From Bacteroidota bacterium (GTDB lineage: Bacteria > Bacteroidota > Bacteroidia > Flavobacteriales > Weeksellaceae), in assembly GCA_023433225.1 (NCBI GenBank), contig JAEZDQ010000098.1, positions 1 through 18,790 of the forward strand: a stretch of DNA of 18,790 bases. The letters are read 5' to 3'. This document shows, one piece after another, positions 1 to 7,609 of the stretch. The translations under genes and the position numbers were made by a program. The stretch's first letter is position 1. Every line of letters starts with the position of its first letter. The notes beneath the pieces were generated by a model. That model saw nothing but the letters and a program-made list of their open reading frames with translations. It made no database searches and was not told the origin of the DNA.

Positions 1-10
1 TTTCTATTTT

Positions 11-73
11 GAATTTTGAATTATAAATTTTAAATGAGATCATTTATCATTTAAAATTTTTCATTTTTTAATT
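11..73. repeat. Degenerate heptamer-periodic AT-rich tract at the 3' end of fadN
   Basis: This stretch can be cut into nine successive 7-mers, among them gaatttt, gaattat, aaatttt, atcattt (twice) and ttcattt, and it runs straight into the fadN stop codon at 68-70. It also holds a perfect 13-bp inverted repeat (25-37 against 47-59, 9-bp loop), which could fold in the fadN transcript. The stem is almost all A:T, so it is a weak candidate for a terminator. No gene is seen in positions 1-67. Confidence 0.5.
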
Positions 74-2425
74 TCTAAGCGGTTTGCCCGTTTTCAACAT
101 ATGAGCAATTCTTTCCAATGTTTTACGCTCTCCACAAAGTGACAAGAATGCTTCTCTTTCCAAATCCAATAAATATTGTTGGGAAACTTCCGTAGCTTCT
201 GAAAGGTTTCCTCCGGTCATCACATATCCCAATTTATTGGCAATCAAACGATCGTGTTCCGAAATATAATTTCCGGCAACCATTTGGTCAGATCCAACAT
301 AGAACATACCCATTGCTTCCTTTCCTAAAACTTTTATTTTTTCAGGAATTGGTTGGGTATATCCCGCTTCTGCCATTAAAATCGCGTATTTTTTCGCTTC
401 AGCAATTTGACGGTCTTTGTTTACCACAATTACATCTTCGTTTCGGATGAATCCTAAGTTTTTCGCTTCGTAAGCTGAAGTTGCCACTTTTGCCATTGCA
501 ACAGCCATATAAGCTTCACGCAAATGATTCGTTTTCACGTCATCTGAAATCAAATGTTTCATCGCACGACGTGTCATTTCTTTGGTACCACCTCCACCAG
601 GGATCACACCAACACCTACTTCTACCAATCCCATATAGGTTTCAGCAGCCGCTACGATTTTGTCAGCGTGTAATGAAATTTCACATCCGCCCCCCAAAGC
701 CATTCCGTGTGGCGCTACGACAACTGGAATTGCGCTGTAACGCACTTTCATCATCGTGTCTTGGAAAGTTTTGATCGCCCTATTCAATTCCCACCAATCT
801 TGTTCAGACGCCATCATCATGATCATCGCCAAGTTCGCTCCGACGGAAAAGTTGTCTGCTTGGTTGCCGATTACCAAACCTTGGTAATCTTTTTCGGCTA
901 AATCAATCGCTTTGTTGATTCCGGTAATCACACCACCGCCGATGGCGTTCATTTTTGATCGGAATTCCAGATTGATGATTCCGTCACCTAAATCCTGAAT
1001 GCTCGCTTCGGCATTGGACCAAACTTCTTTGGTTTTTCTGATGTTATCGAGAATAATAAAGGCATCTTGACCTGGAATGATTTGATATTCTTTTGAAACG
1101 ATGTCGTAGAAATATTTCTTTCCGTCTTTGATTTGATAGAAACTCTCTTTTCCCGAATCAATTAATTCCTTTGCCCAATCAGAAACTTCATATCCTTCGG
1201 ATTCAATCAACTGAATTCCGGTTTTCAATCCGACCAAATCCCAGGTTTCAAAGGGCCCATATTTCCAGGCATATCCGGTTTTCATCGCATCATCGATACT
1301 GTAAAAAACTTCTGTAATTTCCGGAACTTTATCGGCTACATAGGCAAACAAAGAAGCAAAATGTTTGCGAAGTAAATCACCCGCTTTGCTTTTGTCTTGC
1401 AATAAAACGCCTAATTTATTTCTCATTCCCCCGGCTTGTTTCGCCAATTCCACTGCTAGAACTTTGGCGCGCGCCATTGGACGGTATTCCAATTTGTCTA
1501 AATCTAATGCGAAACGATTGGTTTCACCCGTTGCTCTATCGATTTCTTTGTAATAGAATCCTTTTTGGGTTTTGTCTCCCAAGAATTTATTTTGCAATAA
1601 AAAATTCATCACATTGGATTCTTTCAAATCTTGGATGAATGTATCATTTGGAACATTTTGTTGTAAACCCTTGGTTACGTTTGATGCTGTATCAAGTCCG
1701 ACTAAGTCTGCTAATTTGAAGGTTCCGGTTTTCGGTCTTCCTAAAATGGCACCTGTTAAGGTATCGGCTTCTTCTATGGTCAACCCAATTTCTTGTGCCA
1801 ACTCCATCACTTTCGCCATCGAATAAACCCCAACGCGGTTACCGATGAACCCAGGAGTATCCTTACACAATACCGGTGTTTTCCCTAAGAATTTCTCGGC
1901 AAAAACCGTAAAGAAATCGATGACTGATTGGTCCGTTTTCGGACCGGGAATGATTTCAAATAATTTCAAATAACGCGGTGGATTGAAGAAGTGTGTTCCA
2001 CAAAAATGTTTTTGGAAATCTTCTGAACGTCCTTCCGACATTAAATGAATCGGAATTCCGGAAGTATTGGACGTGATCAAGGTTCCTTCTTTTCTGAATT
2101 TGTCTACTTTTTCAAACATCGATTGTTTGATGTCCAAACGTTCGATGATTACTTCAAGCACCCAATCGGAATTTTTAATTTTTTCTAAATCATCTTCAAA
2201 ATTTCCCACTTTAATTCGCGAAGCAAAAGCTTTGTCATAAATCGGAGATGGATTTGATTTGATTGCATTTGCCAGATGATCTCTTGCCGTCTGACTTCTG
2301 TCAGTGCCTGCCGCCGGCATGTCGAGCAACAAAACTTCGACGCCAATTCCGGCTAAATGACAGGCAATTCCGGAACCCATTACCCCGGAACCTAATACTG
2401 TAACTCGTCTTATGTGCCTATTCAT
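68..2425 (-). CDS. fadN: FadN-type 3-hydroxyacyl-CoA dehydrogenase / enoyl-CoA hydratase
   Basis: This is a bifunctional beta-oxidation enzyme of 785 aa: it hydrates 2-enoyl-CoA and oxidises the 3-hydroxyacyl-CoA with NAD. The dehydrogenase half comes first, with a Rossmann loop GSGVMGSG at 12-19, an SNTSG motif near 119-123 and the catalytic-type His145 in GTHFFNP. The crotonase-like domain follows at about 475-690, with the oxyanion region NFSVGANLAM near 525, GMALGGGCE at 574-582 and Glu602 before IPGGGG. This order is opposite to E. coli FadB/FadJ and matches Bacillus FadN, as do the length and the C-terminal end GKPLRN. It lies 20 bp downstream of the MarR gene on the same strand, so the two are probably co-transcribed. 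In related genomes a thiolase and an acyl-CoA dehydrogenase often follow; here they would lie beyond the left edge. Confidence 0.93.
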   Translation of the reverse strand: MNRHIRRVTVLGSGVMGSGIACHLAGIGVEVLLLDMPAAGTDRSQTARDHLANAIKSNPSPIYDKAFASRIKVGNFEDDLEKIKNSDWVLEVIIERLDIKQSMFEKVDKFRKEGTLITSNTSGIPIHLMSEGRSEDFQKHFCGTHFFNPPRYLKLFEIIPGPKTDQSVIDFFTVFAEKFLGKTPVLCKDTPGFIGNRVGVYSMAKVMELAQEIGLTIEEADTLTGAILGRPKTGTFKLADLVGLDTASNVTKGLQQNVPNDTFIQDLKESNVMNFLLQNKFLGDKTQKGFYYKEIDRATGETNRFALDLDKLEYRPMARAKVLAVELAKQAGGMRNKLGVLLQDKSKAGDLLRKHFASLFAYVADKVPEITEVFYSIDDAMKTGYAWKYGPFETWDLVGLKTGIQLIESEGYEVSDWAKELIDSGKESFYQIKDGKKYFYDIVSKEYQIIPGQDAFIILDNIRKTKEVWSNAEASIQDLGDGIINLEFRSKMNAIGGGVITGINKAIDLAEKDYQGLVIGNQADNFSVGANLAMIMMMASEQDWWELNRAIKTFQDTMMKVRYSAIPVVVAPHGMALGGGCEISLHADKIVAAAETYMGLVEVGVGVIPGGGGTKEMTRRAMKHLISDDVKTNHLREAYMAVAMAKVATSAYEAKNLGFIRNEDVIVVNKDRQIAEAKKYAILMAEAGYTQPIPEKIKVLGKEAMGMFYVGSDQMVAGNYISEHDRLIANKLGYVMTGGNLSEATEVSQQYLLDLEREAFLSLCGERKTLERIAHMLKTGKPLRN

Positions 2426-2445
2426 TTTATATTGTAATTAAATAT

Positions 2446-2904
2446 TTATTGTAATTCTTTTTTCTTTTTAAATGTCTTTTTATCCGCTGCTATCGAATTT
2501 ATTTTCTGTAAAACGTTGAAGAAAATATTCAATTCTTCAGGAGAAATATTATCATCAATGGCTTCGTAAAAGCTCAAAACAACGTCTTTGGATACATTTC
2601 GCATATTGATGCCGTCTTCGGTTAAGACAATCAGGACGCTACGCCCATCTTCTGGATTGGGTTTCCGGTTGATTAAACCTCTTTCTTCCAAGTTTTTTAA
2701 AGTTCTGGAAAGACTCGTAGGTTCGATTCCCATTTTAGGTCCCAATGATGTACTCGGTGTTCCGTTTTTTGGATCAATGGACAATAAAGTAAAACCCATT
2801 ACCATGGTTGAGTTAAATTTCGATGCTTGTTCGTTGTACATTTTCTGAACTGCCAACCATGTGGAACGCAATTGATAATCTACCGTAAATTCGTTTTGAG
2901 TCAT
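2446..2904 (-). CDS. MarR-family transcriptional regulator of the fad operon
   Basis: This 152-aa protein has the MarR layout: N-terminal helices, a winged helix-turn-helix at about 50-80 (recognition helix around EPTSLSRTLKNLEERG), the wing NPEDGRSVLIVLT at 83-95, and a C-terminal dimerisation helix ending in a Lys-rich tail. MarR proteins are ligand-responsive dimers that usually repress their own operon. It is the first gene before fadN, with a 20-bp gap, and an 18-bp palindrome sits upstream beside the promoter box, so autoregulated repression of fatty-acid oxidation, perhaps relieved by an acyl-CoA, is the natural inference. The ligand cannot be read from the sequence. The ATG at 2904 is preceded by an exact TAnnTTTG box at 2925-2932. 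Confidence 0.9.
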   Translation of the reverse strand: MTQNEFTVDYQLRSTWLAVQKMYNEQASKFNSTMVMGFTLLSIDPKNGTPSTSLGPKMGIEPTSLSRTLKNLEERGLINRKPNPEDGRSVLIVLTEDGINMRNVSKDVVLSFYEAIDDNISPEELNIFFNVLQKINSIAADKKTFKKKKELQ

Positions 2905-2924
2905 TTCAAAAAATCTGATTCAAA

Positions 2925-2932
2925 CAAATATA
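2925..2932 (-). promoter_or_regulatory. -7 box (TATATTTG) of the marR-fadN operon
   Basis: Read on the minus strand this is TATATTTG, an exact match to the Bacteroidota TAnnTTTG element. Transcription would start near 2919, leaving a leader of about 15 nt before the marR ATG. I see no clear TTTG -33 element; that area is taken up by the palindrome at 2941-2958. Confidence 0.55.
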
Positions 2933-2940
2933 CAAATATT

Positions 2941-2958
2941 TATTATGCGTGCATAATA
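2941..2958. promoter_or_regulatory. Putative MarR operator, perfect 18-bp palindrome
   Basis: TATTATGC-GT-GCATAATA has 8-bp arms that are perfect reverse complements around a 2-bp centre. It lies 8 bp upstream of the marR -7 box, so a bound dimer would block RNA polymerase. Size and symmetry fit MarR-family operators, and the only regulator encoded nearby is the MarR protein itself. That this protein binds here is inference. Confidence 0.65.
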
Positions 2959-2993
2959 TTTTTATTGAATTTTATAGTTTCTATGCTGCAGTT

Positions 2994-3455
2994 TCAGCAG
3001 ATTGATTTTGAATTGGAAGGCAATTCGGGTAAAAAAGTGTACAATTCCCGCTCAAAATCCATTTGGCAATAATAATGGCTTAACCCATTGGTCACCATGA
3101 GGTAATCAGCATTCAATTCCAAATTGTAACGGGCAATTTGATCAAATGTAGCTTGAGAAATCGGGATGGAAGGTGCTTTGCACTCCACAATGAGAAAAGG
3201 TTTCTCTTTTTTGTAAACGATCAGGTCAGCCCGTTTTTTCATGCCATTGATGTGTATGATAACTTCGGCACCAATGGCCGATTTATGGTAGTTTTTTTCC
3301 TGAACCAAAAAATTCACCACATGTTGTCTCACCCATTCTTCCGGTGTTAGCAACAGCCATTTTTTACGGATGCCGCAAAATATAAACGGCATTTCATCGA
3401 TTTGTTTCAAACGAAATTGGTAATTTTCGGGAAAATTTAAAGAAGCGAGTTTCAC
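2994..3455 (-). CDS. Small HsdR_N-like PD-(D/E)xK domain protein next to holA
   Basis: This protein of about 153 aa resembles the N-terminal nuclease domain of type I restriction R subunits. It shows a conserved TPEEWVRQH region at about 37-45 and a PD-(D/E)xK-type core: Asp77 in KKRADLIVY, then Glu91 and Lys93 in IVECKAP. It has no helicase part, and no hsdM or hsdS gene lies nearby, so it is not a restriction system. I recall this stand-alone gene beside holA in other flavobacteria; its role is unknown to me. A reading frame with no stop extends to 3494, but that codon is TTG, and the ATG at 3476 lies at or upstream of the start of transcription predicted from the box at 3477-3484, so I chose the GTG at 3455. 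That leaves 4 bp to the divergent holA ATG. A weak TGCTG/CAGCA stem (2984-2999) overlaps the stop. Confidence 0.78.
   Translation of the reverse strand: MKLASLNFPENYQFRLKQIDEMPFIFCGIRKKWLLLTPEEWVRQHVVNFLVQEKNYHKSAIGAEVIIHINGMKKRADLIVYKKEKPFLIVECKAPSIPISQATFDQIARYNLELNADYLMVTNGLSHYYCQMDFERELYTFLPELPSNSKSIC
3421..3428 (+). promoter_or_regulatory. Tentative -7 box for holA
   Basis: TAATTTTC matches TAnnTTTG at all but the last base, with TTTG 16 bp upstream at 3401-3404, slightly closer than usual. If real, the holA promoter lies inside the coding sequence of the divergent nuclease-like gene and gives a leader of roughly 25 nt. Confidence 0.25.
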
Positions 3456-3459
3456 AGCT

Positions 3460-4461
3460 ATGGCAGAAAATATCATCAAAGATATTAAAAACAAAAAAAT
3501 CGCCCCGATTTACTTTTTGATGGGCGAAGAGCCCTATTTCATCGACCGGATTTCCAAGTTTATCGAACGCGAAGTTTTGACAGAAGATGAAAGAGGATTC
3601 AACCAGACAGTCATTTACGGAAACGAAACCGACTTGGCCGGAATCGTCGGGCTGGCTAAACAGTTCCCGATGGGTGCGGAACGGTCGGTCGTCATCGTCA
3701 AAGAAGCACAGCATTTGGCGAAAACCATCGACCAACTGGAAGCTTATGCAAACCAACCGCAGCCTACGACGGTTTTGGTTTTCAATTACAAAGGGAAAAC
3801 TTTGGATAAGCGCAAGAAACTCTACAAAGAAATCCAAAAAAGCGGTGTTCTGTTCGAATCCAAAAAATTATACGAAAACCAAGTTCCGGACTGGATAGAA
3901 AATACCGCGAAGTCTTTGGGTTTTTCCATCGACACAAAAGCCAAATTCCTTTTGGCAGAATACTTGGGGAATGATTTGTCGAGAATCGAAAACGAATTGG
4001 AAAAACTGAAAATCATCATCAATGACGGAAAAATAACGCTTGAAATCATTGAAAAAAACATCGGGATCAGCAAGGATTACAATAATTTCGAACTACGGAA
4101 CGCAATTGAAAACCGGAATCCAAAAAAAGCTTTCCAGATTGTGCATTATTTCAGTCAAAACCCCAAAGACAATCCCCTAGTGATGACCCTGAGCATTTTG
4201 TTCCAATTGTTTTCGAACCTGATTGTTTACCATACCTTGACCGACAAGTCCCAGTCGAATGTCGCAAAGGAATTAAGAATTCACCCGTTTTTCGTCAAAG
4301 ACATGGCTAACGCAGCCAAAAATTATCCGCTCAAAAAAGCCACCCGGATCATTTCCCTTTTGAGGGAAGCCGATGTGAAAAGCAAAGGTGTGGGCGCAAC
4401 GGGAAATGTGTCGGACGGCGATTTGCTGAAGGAATTGATTTTTAAAATTTTTAATACCTGA
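3460..4461 (+). CDS. holA: DNA polymerase III delta subunit (clamp loader)
   Basis: HolA is the subunit of the replicative clamp loader that opens the beta sliding clamp. The protein is 333 aa, normal for the family. The N-terminal segment APIYFLMGEEPYFIDR is the typical degenerate AAA+ start of delta, where no functional Walker A is expected; the AYLGNDLSRIENELEKL-type stretch in the middle marks the second domain, and the C-terminal helical collar domain ends with DGDLLKELIFKI. The ATG at 3460 is 4 bp from the start codon of the divergent HsdR_N-like gene, so each gene's promoter must lie largely within the other's coding region. Overall sequence identity to family members is modest, as is usual for HolA, but the assignment is firm. 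Confidence 0.92.
   Translation: MAENIIKDIKNKKIAPIYFLMGEEPYFIDRISKFIEREVLTEDERGFNQTVIYGNETDLAGIVGLAKQFPMGAERSVVIVKEAQHLAKTIDQLEAYANQPQPTTVLVFNYKGKTLDKRKKLYKEIQKSGVLFESKKLYENQVPDWIENTAKSLGFSIDTKAKFLLAEYLGNDLSRIENELEKLKIIINDGKITLEIIEKNIGISKDYNNFELRNAIENRNPKKAFQIVHYFSQNPKDNPLVMTLSILFQLFSNLIVYHTLTDKSQSNVAKELRIHPFFVKDMANAAKNYPLKKATRIISLLREADVKSKGVGATGNVSDGDLLKELIFKIFNT
3477..3484 (-). promoter_or_regulatory. -7 box (TATCTTTG) of the HsdR_N-like gene, inside holA
   Basis: On the minus strand this reads TATCTTTG, an exact TAnnTTTG match, placed within holA codons 6-9. It predicts a transcription start near 3471 and a leader of about 16 nt to the GTG at 3455. This is the main reason for preferring that start codon. 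Confidence 0.45.
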
Positions 4462-4486
4462 TTCTGAAATAACTGCAAAAATAATT

Positions 4487-4521
4487 TCTAATTAAAAGTT
4501 CGTAATTAATAATTAACTTTA
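4487..4521. repeat. Short heptamer-periodic tract upstream of the META/T9SS gene
   Basis: Five successive 7-mers (TCTAATT, AAAAGTT, CGTAATT, AATAATT, AACTTTA) share the same phase and a recurring AATT core. The last includes TAACTTTA (4514-4521), one base from the TAnnTTTG box and about 20 bp before the ATG at 4541, so the tract may overlap the promoter. The remainder of 4462-4540 shows no gene. Confidence 0.35.
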
Positions 4522-4540
4522 TGAATCCAAATTAGTTATT

Positions 4541-5611
4541 ATGAAAAAAATCTACTTTTTATTGGTTTTTGGTATTGGTATGGGTTCTTTATCTGCACAA
4601 AACCCGGATTTGTACAGAAGTTGGGATTTGCGGGAGATTTTTTTTGAATTGGGATACCCTATTTATATTGATGAGGTGGAGCCGGAAATTTCACCTTATA
4701 TTCATTTCTTTGAAGACAATTCATTTATAGGCCACAGTGCTTGTTCACAATTCAGTGGAATAGCTGAAACCATGGTTCAGGATGGTTATAATTTCATTCA
4801 GTTTTCCAATGTTAATTTCCCAAACGTGGATTGCGGAAATGAGGTAATGAATCAAATTGAGAGTGTCTTTCAATATATTCTTTATTCCCCTCATTATCAG
4901 TTTTATGGAACTCACACAAACCCCGAAACCGGTAATCGAGAATTCGGAATACCCATGGGGTTCGATCATATTTTATTTGAAAGCACTTTGGATTCTAAAT
5001 TATTCGATACATGGTATTTACAAGAAATTCAAATTGAGATAAGCCCTACGGTCTATGTTTCGGAATTCAACCCTGGGATTGCACCCAGCTTAACATTAAA
5101 CGCAGATTTGAGTTATGAAGGAATGTCAGCGTGCAATACATTTTCAGGTAATTTCAGCCTGAACGAAGAAGACTTGTATTTCAATACTTATCATTCTACC
5201 GATATGAATTGTGAAACGCAAGAATTAAACGATTTTGAAACACTTTATGCTTATTTATTTTCCGGAGAAGAACATCACCCCATGTGGATTTACCACAATA
5301 ACCAAACCGGAGAACTGGAGCTTTGGTTTGGCTCATCTACCAGTATTGCATACCGTTTTACGAAAACAGCCGTTTTAGGAACCCAGGATTTTACGCAAAC
5401 TCCGGCTAAGATTTACCCCAACCCAGCAACTGATTATTTATTTGTTGAAAACATCAAAGTGAATACCTTCTTTCAAATATTTGATACAGAAGGTAAATTC
5501 ATTCAAAAGGGGAAAATAGATTCGAATTCAAGCATAAATGTTTCTCATCTTGAAAAAGGAATTTACGTAGTGATAATCAATGGACAATCAATAAAATTTT
5601 TGAAGAAGTAA
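4541..5611 (+). CDS. Secreted protein with two META-like domains and T9SS sorting tail
   Basis: This 356-aa protein has a signal peptide at 1-20 ending in SLSAQ. Two homologous domains follow, about 25-147 and 155-274. Each starts with a W-x-L strand (SWDLREI, TWYLQEI), then a sACxxFSG motif (C68 and C198) and a second cysteine 26-30 residues later (C98 in NVDCG, C224 in DMNCE), suggesting one disulphide per domain. The pattern resembles the META/HslJ-type domain, known from heat-shock and metal- or drug-resistance proteins of the envelope. The C-terminal 70 residues are a type A T9SS sorting domain: IYPNPATDYL at 291-300, then EKGIYVV and a Lys-ending tail. It is therefore expected to cross the outer membrane and be cleaved or surface-attached. 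It stands alone, with convergent genes to its right. What it does is not known to me. Confidence 0.82.
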   Translation: MKKIYFLLVFGIGMGSLSAQNPDLYRSWDLREIFFELGYPIYIDEVEPEISPYIHFFEDNSFIGHSACSQFSGIAETMVQDGYNFIQFSNVNFPNVDCGNEVMNQIESVFQYILYSPHYQFYGTHTNPETGNREFGIPMGFDHILFESTLDSKLFDTWYLQEIQIEISPTVYVSEFNPGIAPSLTLNADLSYEGMSACNTFSGNFSLNEEDLYFNTYHSTDMNCETQELNDFETLYAYLFSGEEHHPMWIYHNNQTGELELWFGSSTSIAYRFTKTAVLGTQDFTQTPAKIYPNPATDYLFVENIKVNTFFQIFDTEGKFIQKGKIDSNSSINVSHLEKGIYVVIINGQSIKFLKK

Positions 5612-5633
5612 ATATGAAGTAGGTTTCTGAAAT

Positions 5634-6611
5634 TTATTTTTCTCGCTCCATCACGTAATCCACCATGGTCAGCAGCGATTCTTTGTATTCACTATCCGGG
5701 AATTCGTCAAGGATTGCCTTGGCTTCTTCGCTGTAAGTTTTCATCACGGTTTGGGCATATTCCAGCCCGCCGTTTTCTTTTACGAATTGAATGACTTCCT
5801 GAACCCGTTTCTGGTTTTTGTTGTGGCGTTTCACTGAATTGATGAGCCAGTCCTTTTCTTTTTTGGAAACTTTATTCAACACATGGATCAAAGGCAAAGT
5901 CATCTTTTGTTCCTTGATGTCGATGCCAACTGGTTTTCCGATGATGTTGGAACTGGTGTAATCAAACAAATCGTCTTTGATTTGGAATGCAATCCCGACC
6001 AAGTTTCCGAAACGGTTCATCTTTTTGCATACTTCTTCACCCGCACCTACCGAACGCGCACCTGCTTCACAACAAGCCGCGATTAAAGTCGCCGTTTTCT
6101 GACGGATGATTTCAAAATAAACTTCTTCGGTGATGTCCAATTTCCGGGCTTTTTCGATTTGCAATAATTCTCCTTCGGACATTTCCTTAATCGCGACCGA
6201 AACGATTTTCAGTAAATCAAAATCTTCATTTTCGGTCGAAAGAATCAAAGTTTTCGAAAGCAGGTAATCACCCACCAGAACCGCGATTTTATTTTTCCAA
6301 AGCGCATTCAAAGAAAAAAATCCGCGGCGCATATCGCTGTCGTCCACCACGTCGTCGTGTACCAAAGTCGCGGTGTGAATCAGTTCGATTAAAGCTGCTG
6401 CCCGATAACTTCTTTCCTTAAATTCTCCGGTTAATTTGGCCGTGAGAAAGACAAACATCGGGCGCATTTGTTTTCCTTTACGTCGGACGATGTAATGTGT
6501 AATCCTGTCCAACAAAGGGACATTGCTCTTCATGGACTGGTAAAACTTCGTTTCGAAGAGTTTCATTTCTTCGGCAATCGGGGCTTTTATTTTTTCTACG
6601 GCTTTTCTCAC
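5634..6611 (-). CDS. Long-chain polyprenyl diphosphate synthase (IspB-like)
   Basis: This 325-aa all-trans prenyl transferase elongates farnesyl or geranyl diphosphate with isopentenyl diphosphate; in flavobacteria, which use menaquinone-6, the product is probably the hexaprenyl side-chain precursor. The first Asp-rich motif is HDDVVDDSDMRRG (D86, D87, D90, D91), the second is IKDDLFDY (D213, D214, D217), followed by GKPVGIDIKEQKMTLPL at about 225-241. The basic GKQMRP near 46-51 is the diphosphate-binding site. Chain length is not certain from sequence. The start codon is GTG at 6611: there is no in-frame ATG upstream, and 4 bp separate it from the TAA of the preceding gene, so the two are probably co-transcribed. 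The 3' end is convergent with the META/T9SS gene. Confidence 0.9.
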   Translation of the reverse strand: MRKAVEKIKAPIAEEMKLFETKFYQSMKSNVPLLDRITHYIVRRKGKQMRPMFVFLTAKLTGEFKERSYRAAALIELIHTATLVHDDVVDDSDMRRGFFSLNALWKNKIAVLVGDYLLSKTLILSTENEDFDLLKIVSVAIKEMSEGELLQIEKARKLDITEEVYFEIIRQKTATLIAACCEAGARSVGAGEEVCKKMNRFGNLVGIAFQIKDDLFDYTSSNIIGKPVGIDIKEQKMTLPLIHVLNKVSKKEKDWLINSVKRHNKNQKRVQEVIQFVKENGGLEYAQTVMKTYSEEAKAILDEFPDSEYKESLLTMVDYVMEREK

Positions 6612-6615
6612 TTTC

Positions 6616-7548
6616 TTATTGAGCCAAGGAATATATACATTGCACGGACTGTTCTACATGTGCAGACCGGAATTTAAAATCTTCATTGCTGAAACAAATT
6701 ACACTCGGTTTTTCGGGTTTGATGGAAATCCCTTCCACTTGCCCGACATCGGTGGTGAATCCCAGCGGCAAACTAAACTTGTTGGATTTTTCTGCAAAAA
6801 ACTTATCGGAACCTTTTTTGGGCGGGTCAAAACCGGATATAAACGCAAAACCGTCTTGGGTATAACCGATTAGGTAAAAACCATTGGTATTGGAAATGGG
6901 ACTGGCATCCATATAAGCCCCGGTCACCATATAATTGGTTTGAAAAGTTTCTATTTTTTTGGCTATTTGTTTACCCGGCTTTACTTCCAAAGTATAATGA
7001 GTTGTGGCATTATTTGTCCATTCCTTGGTAAAAAGGTGTAATTTACCATTATGGTAAAACATGGCCTCACAATCGAAATTGGTGGCTCTATTGCCCGGAT
7101 TGAAATTTTTCTGTTCGGGATAATTGAATTCAATTTTGAGGGCATCGACCGTGGATTCCGGTTCATTTCCGATTTGGTCTTTCCAGAAATAATAAACCGC
7201 TAAATCCTGTCGATTCCCGTTGTTATTCCCAAAATCACCGATGAAAAAATAATCTTCGTTGGAAGCCATTTCTTCCCAATCACGGTTTGAAGCATTGGAA
7301 ACGGAAACCGTTTGGATAATCTTTCCCGTTTCGGGGTGGAACTTATAAATTTCGGCTTCGCCGCCGCTGTCATTCAATCCCCAAAAATGTCCGTCGACAT
7401 ATTCGAGCGTAGAAATTTCCTTTAATTTTTCCGGAATTGGAATGGTTTTGATTCGGTAATCTTCTATGCTTAAAGTGTCTATGCGGCCTTGTGCTGCCAC
7501 CCATTGCCCGAACATTACCCAAAAAGAAAATAATAAGAATTTCATCAT
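6616..7548 (-). CDS. Secreted propeller-like protein of unknown function
   Basis: This 310-aa protein begins with a signal peptide (cleavage probably after WVAAQ, residue 20). The mature part is rich in beta strands with repeating turns, for example FWGLNDSGGEAEIYKF (55-70), SNRDWEEMASNEDYFFIGDFGNN (88-109) and a later ATNFDCEAMFYHNGKLHLFTK. The spacing of NDSGG, DWE and GDFGNN motifs is one I associate with a family of periplasmic or outer-membrane six-bladed propeller-like proteins in Bacteroidota. I can name no reaction. No T9SS tail or lipobox is visible, so it is probably periplasmic. ATG codons lie at 7548 and 7545. An exact -7 box lies at 7572-7579, and the polyprenyl synthase follows 4 bp downstream; the two products have no evident functional link. 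Confidence 0.72.
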   Translation of the reverse strand: MMKFLLFSFWVMFGQWVAAQGRIDTLSIEDYRIKTIPIPEKLKEISTLEYVDGHFWGLNDSGGEAEIYKFHPETGKIIQTVSVSNASNRDWEEMASNEDYFFIGDFGNNNGNRQDLAVYYFWKDQIGNEPESTVDALKIEFNYPEQKNFNPGNRATNFDCEAMFYHNGKLHLFTKEWTNNATTHYTLEVKPGKQIAKKIETFQTNYMVTGAYMDASPISNTNGFYLIGYTQDGFAFISGFDPPKKGSDKFFAEKSNKFSLPLGFTTDVGQVEGISIKPEKPSVICFSNEDFKFRSAHVEQSVQCIYSLAQ

Positions 7549-7571
7549 CCGCCCAAAATGCTTTTGCTTTT

Positions 7572-7579
7572 CAAAGGTA
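7572..7579 (-). promoter_or_regulatory. -7 box (TACCTTTG) of the propeller-like gene
   Basis: The minus strand reads TACCTTTG, an exact TAnnTTTG match, with a predicted leader of about 18 nt to the ATG at 7548. The expected -33 position, near 7601, falls inside the third copy of the heptamer repeat at 7585-7605. Confidence 0.5.
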
Positions 7580-7584
7580 TTAAT

Positions 7585-7605
7585 AAAGTAGAAAGTAGAA
7601 AGTAG
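7585..7605. repeat. Three perfect tandem copies of a 7-bp unit
   Basis: The unit AAAGTAG is repeated exactly three times, followed by a partial copy (AAG), ending at the methyltransferase stop codon (7610-7612). It lies between the methyltransferase gene and the -7 box of the next gene, so copy number would alter the upstream promoter region of the propeller-like gene but no reading frame. Confidence 0.8.
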
Positions 7606-7609
7606 AAGT

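Noticed and set aside
2984..2999. Intrinsic terminator after the HsdR_N-like gene
   Set aside because: The TGCTG/CAGCA stem is only 5 bp and no run of T follows on the minus strand.
2994..3455. Type I restriction system
   Set aside because: Only an HsdR N-terminal-like domain is present; there is no helicase part and no methylase or specificity gene nearby.
6616..7548. T9SS cargo tail on the propeller-like protein
   Set aside because: The C-terminus ends in CIYSLAQ and lacks the YPNP-type start and beta-strand pattern of the sorting domain.
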